Origin: an uncultured cyanobacterium
GTDB taxonomy: Bacteria; Cyanobacteriota; Cyanobacteriia; CACIAM-69d
Assembly (NCBI GenBank): GCA_937894105.1
Contig: CALCTI010000147.1
Location: forward strand, 1 to 5,706
Reading direction: 5' to 3'
Length of the DNA: 5,706 bases
A model generated the notes under the pieces. It did not search any database, was not told the origin of the DNA, and saw only the letters and a program-made list of their open reading frames with translations. Below are positions 4,860-5,706 of the stretch, one piece after another; positions within the stretch are counted from its first letter, which is position 1, and each line of letters begins with the position of its first letter. The position numbers were made by a program, and so were the translations under genes.

Positions 4860-5706
4860 TTAAAACGATATCGACGACGAAGACCTTAAAGTCAGCGGAT
4901 CACCGAGAAAAATTCCCCGAGATCGTCCTGTGCCTAAGGATTCAACGTAGCCCACGTCAAACAGGTTGTCGATGTTGACTTGGATTTGCCAATTGTCACG
5001 TTTGTAAAACATGGCGGCGTTGGTTAGGAAGTAGCTATCAACTTCAAAGGTGTTGTCCGACGTCATAAAGGATCCGCCTTCGCGGGCCCCAACGTAGTTA
5101 AATCCTAATCCGAAGCCTAAGCCTTCTAGTCCGCCGGATTGGATCCGATAGGTTGTCCAAAGGCTTGCGCTATGTTCGGGGATTCCGGCTAGTCTGCTGC
5201 CCACATCTAAGTCGTTGTCTTCGGTGACTTCGGCGTCGGTGTAGGCGTAGGAGGCGATGATGTTCCAGCCGGGTAGGATTTCGCCGCCAATGTCTAGCTC
5301 GATGCCGCGACTGCGCTGTTCGCCGGTGGCGATCGATGCTTGCAGTCTGGGATCGCTGGGGTCGGCGGTGGCGACGTTTTGCCGGGTGATGTTGAAGTAT
5401 GCCAGGGTGGCGGATAGGCGATCGGGGATAATATCAGCTTTGATTCCTACTTCAAATCCTTCTCCCAATTCTGGCTCTAAAGTGTTTCCTTCAATGTCGA
5501 CACCGGTGTTGGGGGTGAAGGATTGGGCGTAGCTGGCATATAGGGCGATGGTGTCGGTGGGCTGATAGACAATGCCGAGACGAGGGGTAACGGCGTCGTC
5601 GTATCGTTCGGTTTCACTTTCACTTACCGTTGCAGTGGTGGTGCCATTGGATCGAGATTGGATTGTTTCGGTGCGCTCTTGGTCAACGGTGTCATAGCGT
5701 AAGCCG
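4860..5706 (-). CDS. TonB-dependent siderophore receptor, C-terminal part (gene runs off the window)
   Basis: The frame is open from 5705 to TAA at 4860-4862, giving 281 residues; the start lies beyond the window. A TTG at 5468 is not the start, because the same frame upstream reads clear receptor sequence (RYDDAVTPRLGIVYQPTDTI, ALYASYAQSFTPNTG, LEPELGEGFEVGIKAD). Further motifs are QRSRGIELDIGGEILPGWN, PEHSASLWTTY, QIQVNIDNLFDVGYV and a C-terminal SSISF ending in Phe, the outer-membrane barrel targeting signature. The protein would be a 22-strand outer-membrane barrel importing a ferric siderophore with energy from TonB-ExbB-ExbD; the plug and signal peptide are not visible here. It probably leads an operon with the acetyltransferase and faces the AraC gene, its plausible regulator. 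Ligand unknown. Confidence 0.93.
   Translation of the reverse strand, partial: GLRYDTVDQERTETIQSRSNGTTTATVSESETERYDDAVTPRLGIVYQPTDTIALYASYAQSFTPNTGVDIEGNTLEPELGEGFEVGIKADIIPDRLSATLAYFNITRQNVATADPSDPRLQASIATGEQRSRGIELDIGGEILPGWNIIASYAYTDAEVTEDNDLDVGSRLAGIPEHSASLWTTYRIQSGGLEGLGFGLGFNYVGAREGGSFMTSDNTFEVDSYFLTNAAMFYKRDNWQIQVNIDNLFDVGYVESLGTGRSRGIFLGDPLTLRSSSSISF

Noticed and set aside
4860..5468. A 202-residue ORF starting at TTG 5468 taken as a complete small receptor-like protein
   Set aside because: The same frame stays open to the window edge and encodes typical receptor sequence upstream, so the TTG is an internal Leu codon.

Overview
The window looks cyanobacterial. It carries five exact copies of the HIP1 octamer GCGATCGC (1508, 1651, 1939, 3746, 4660) in 5.7 kb. 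Its gene families also fit: a Ser/Thr kinase with a membrane tail, an AraC regulator beside TonB-dependent siderophore receptor sequences, and a TPMT-type methyltransferase. No genus can be assigned from the sequence alone.

Layout. (1) 1-45 may be the last codons of an upstream gene. 111-1415 (+) is an intact membrane-anchored Ser/Thr protein kinase. (2) 1451-2390 is a graveyard read on the minus strand. A TPMT-like methyltransferase has lost its N-terminus and carries two in-frame stops. It is fused at about 1940-1948, exactly at a HIP1 site, to a decayed IS1-family transposase (one stop, two frameshifts, missing its 3' half). (3) 2390-2575 (-) is a 61-codon ORF with a signal peptide that stops where the outer end of the IS1 remnant is expected. 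(4) A short divergent intergenic region with two overlapping dyads separates it from an AraC-type regulator at 2681-3820 (+). (5) Downstream lies an 81-bp palindromic repeat (3849-3929). Next is an isolated fragment of a TonB-dependent receptor barrel (about 3970-4226, +), which ends at a second short palindromic element (4227-4285). (6) On the minus strand, the C-terminal 281 residues of a TonB-dependent siderophore receptor (4860 to beyond the window edge) are followed 27 bp later by a RimJ/RimL-like GNAT acetyltransferase (4299-4832).

How it fits together. The AraC regulator and the receptor sequences are the familiar cyanobacterial iron/siderophore-uptake arrangement, in which the regulator controls neighbouring outer-membrane receptors. 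The receptor fragment on the plus strand is probably what is left of a receptor once adjacent to the regulator. The minus-strand receptor is a diverged paralogue, not a recent copy. I see no evidence for a wholly new system. The value of the window lies in the reconstructed pseudogenes, the IS/gene junction and the repeat-bracketed receptor relic.
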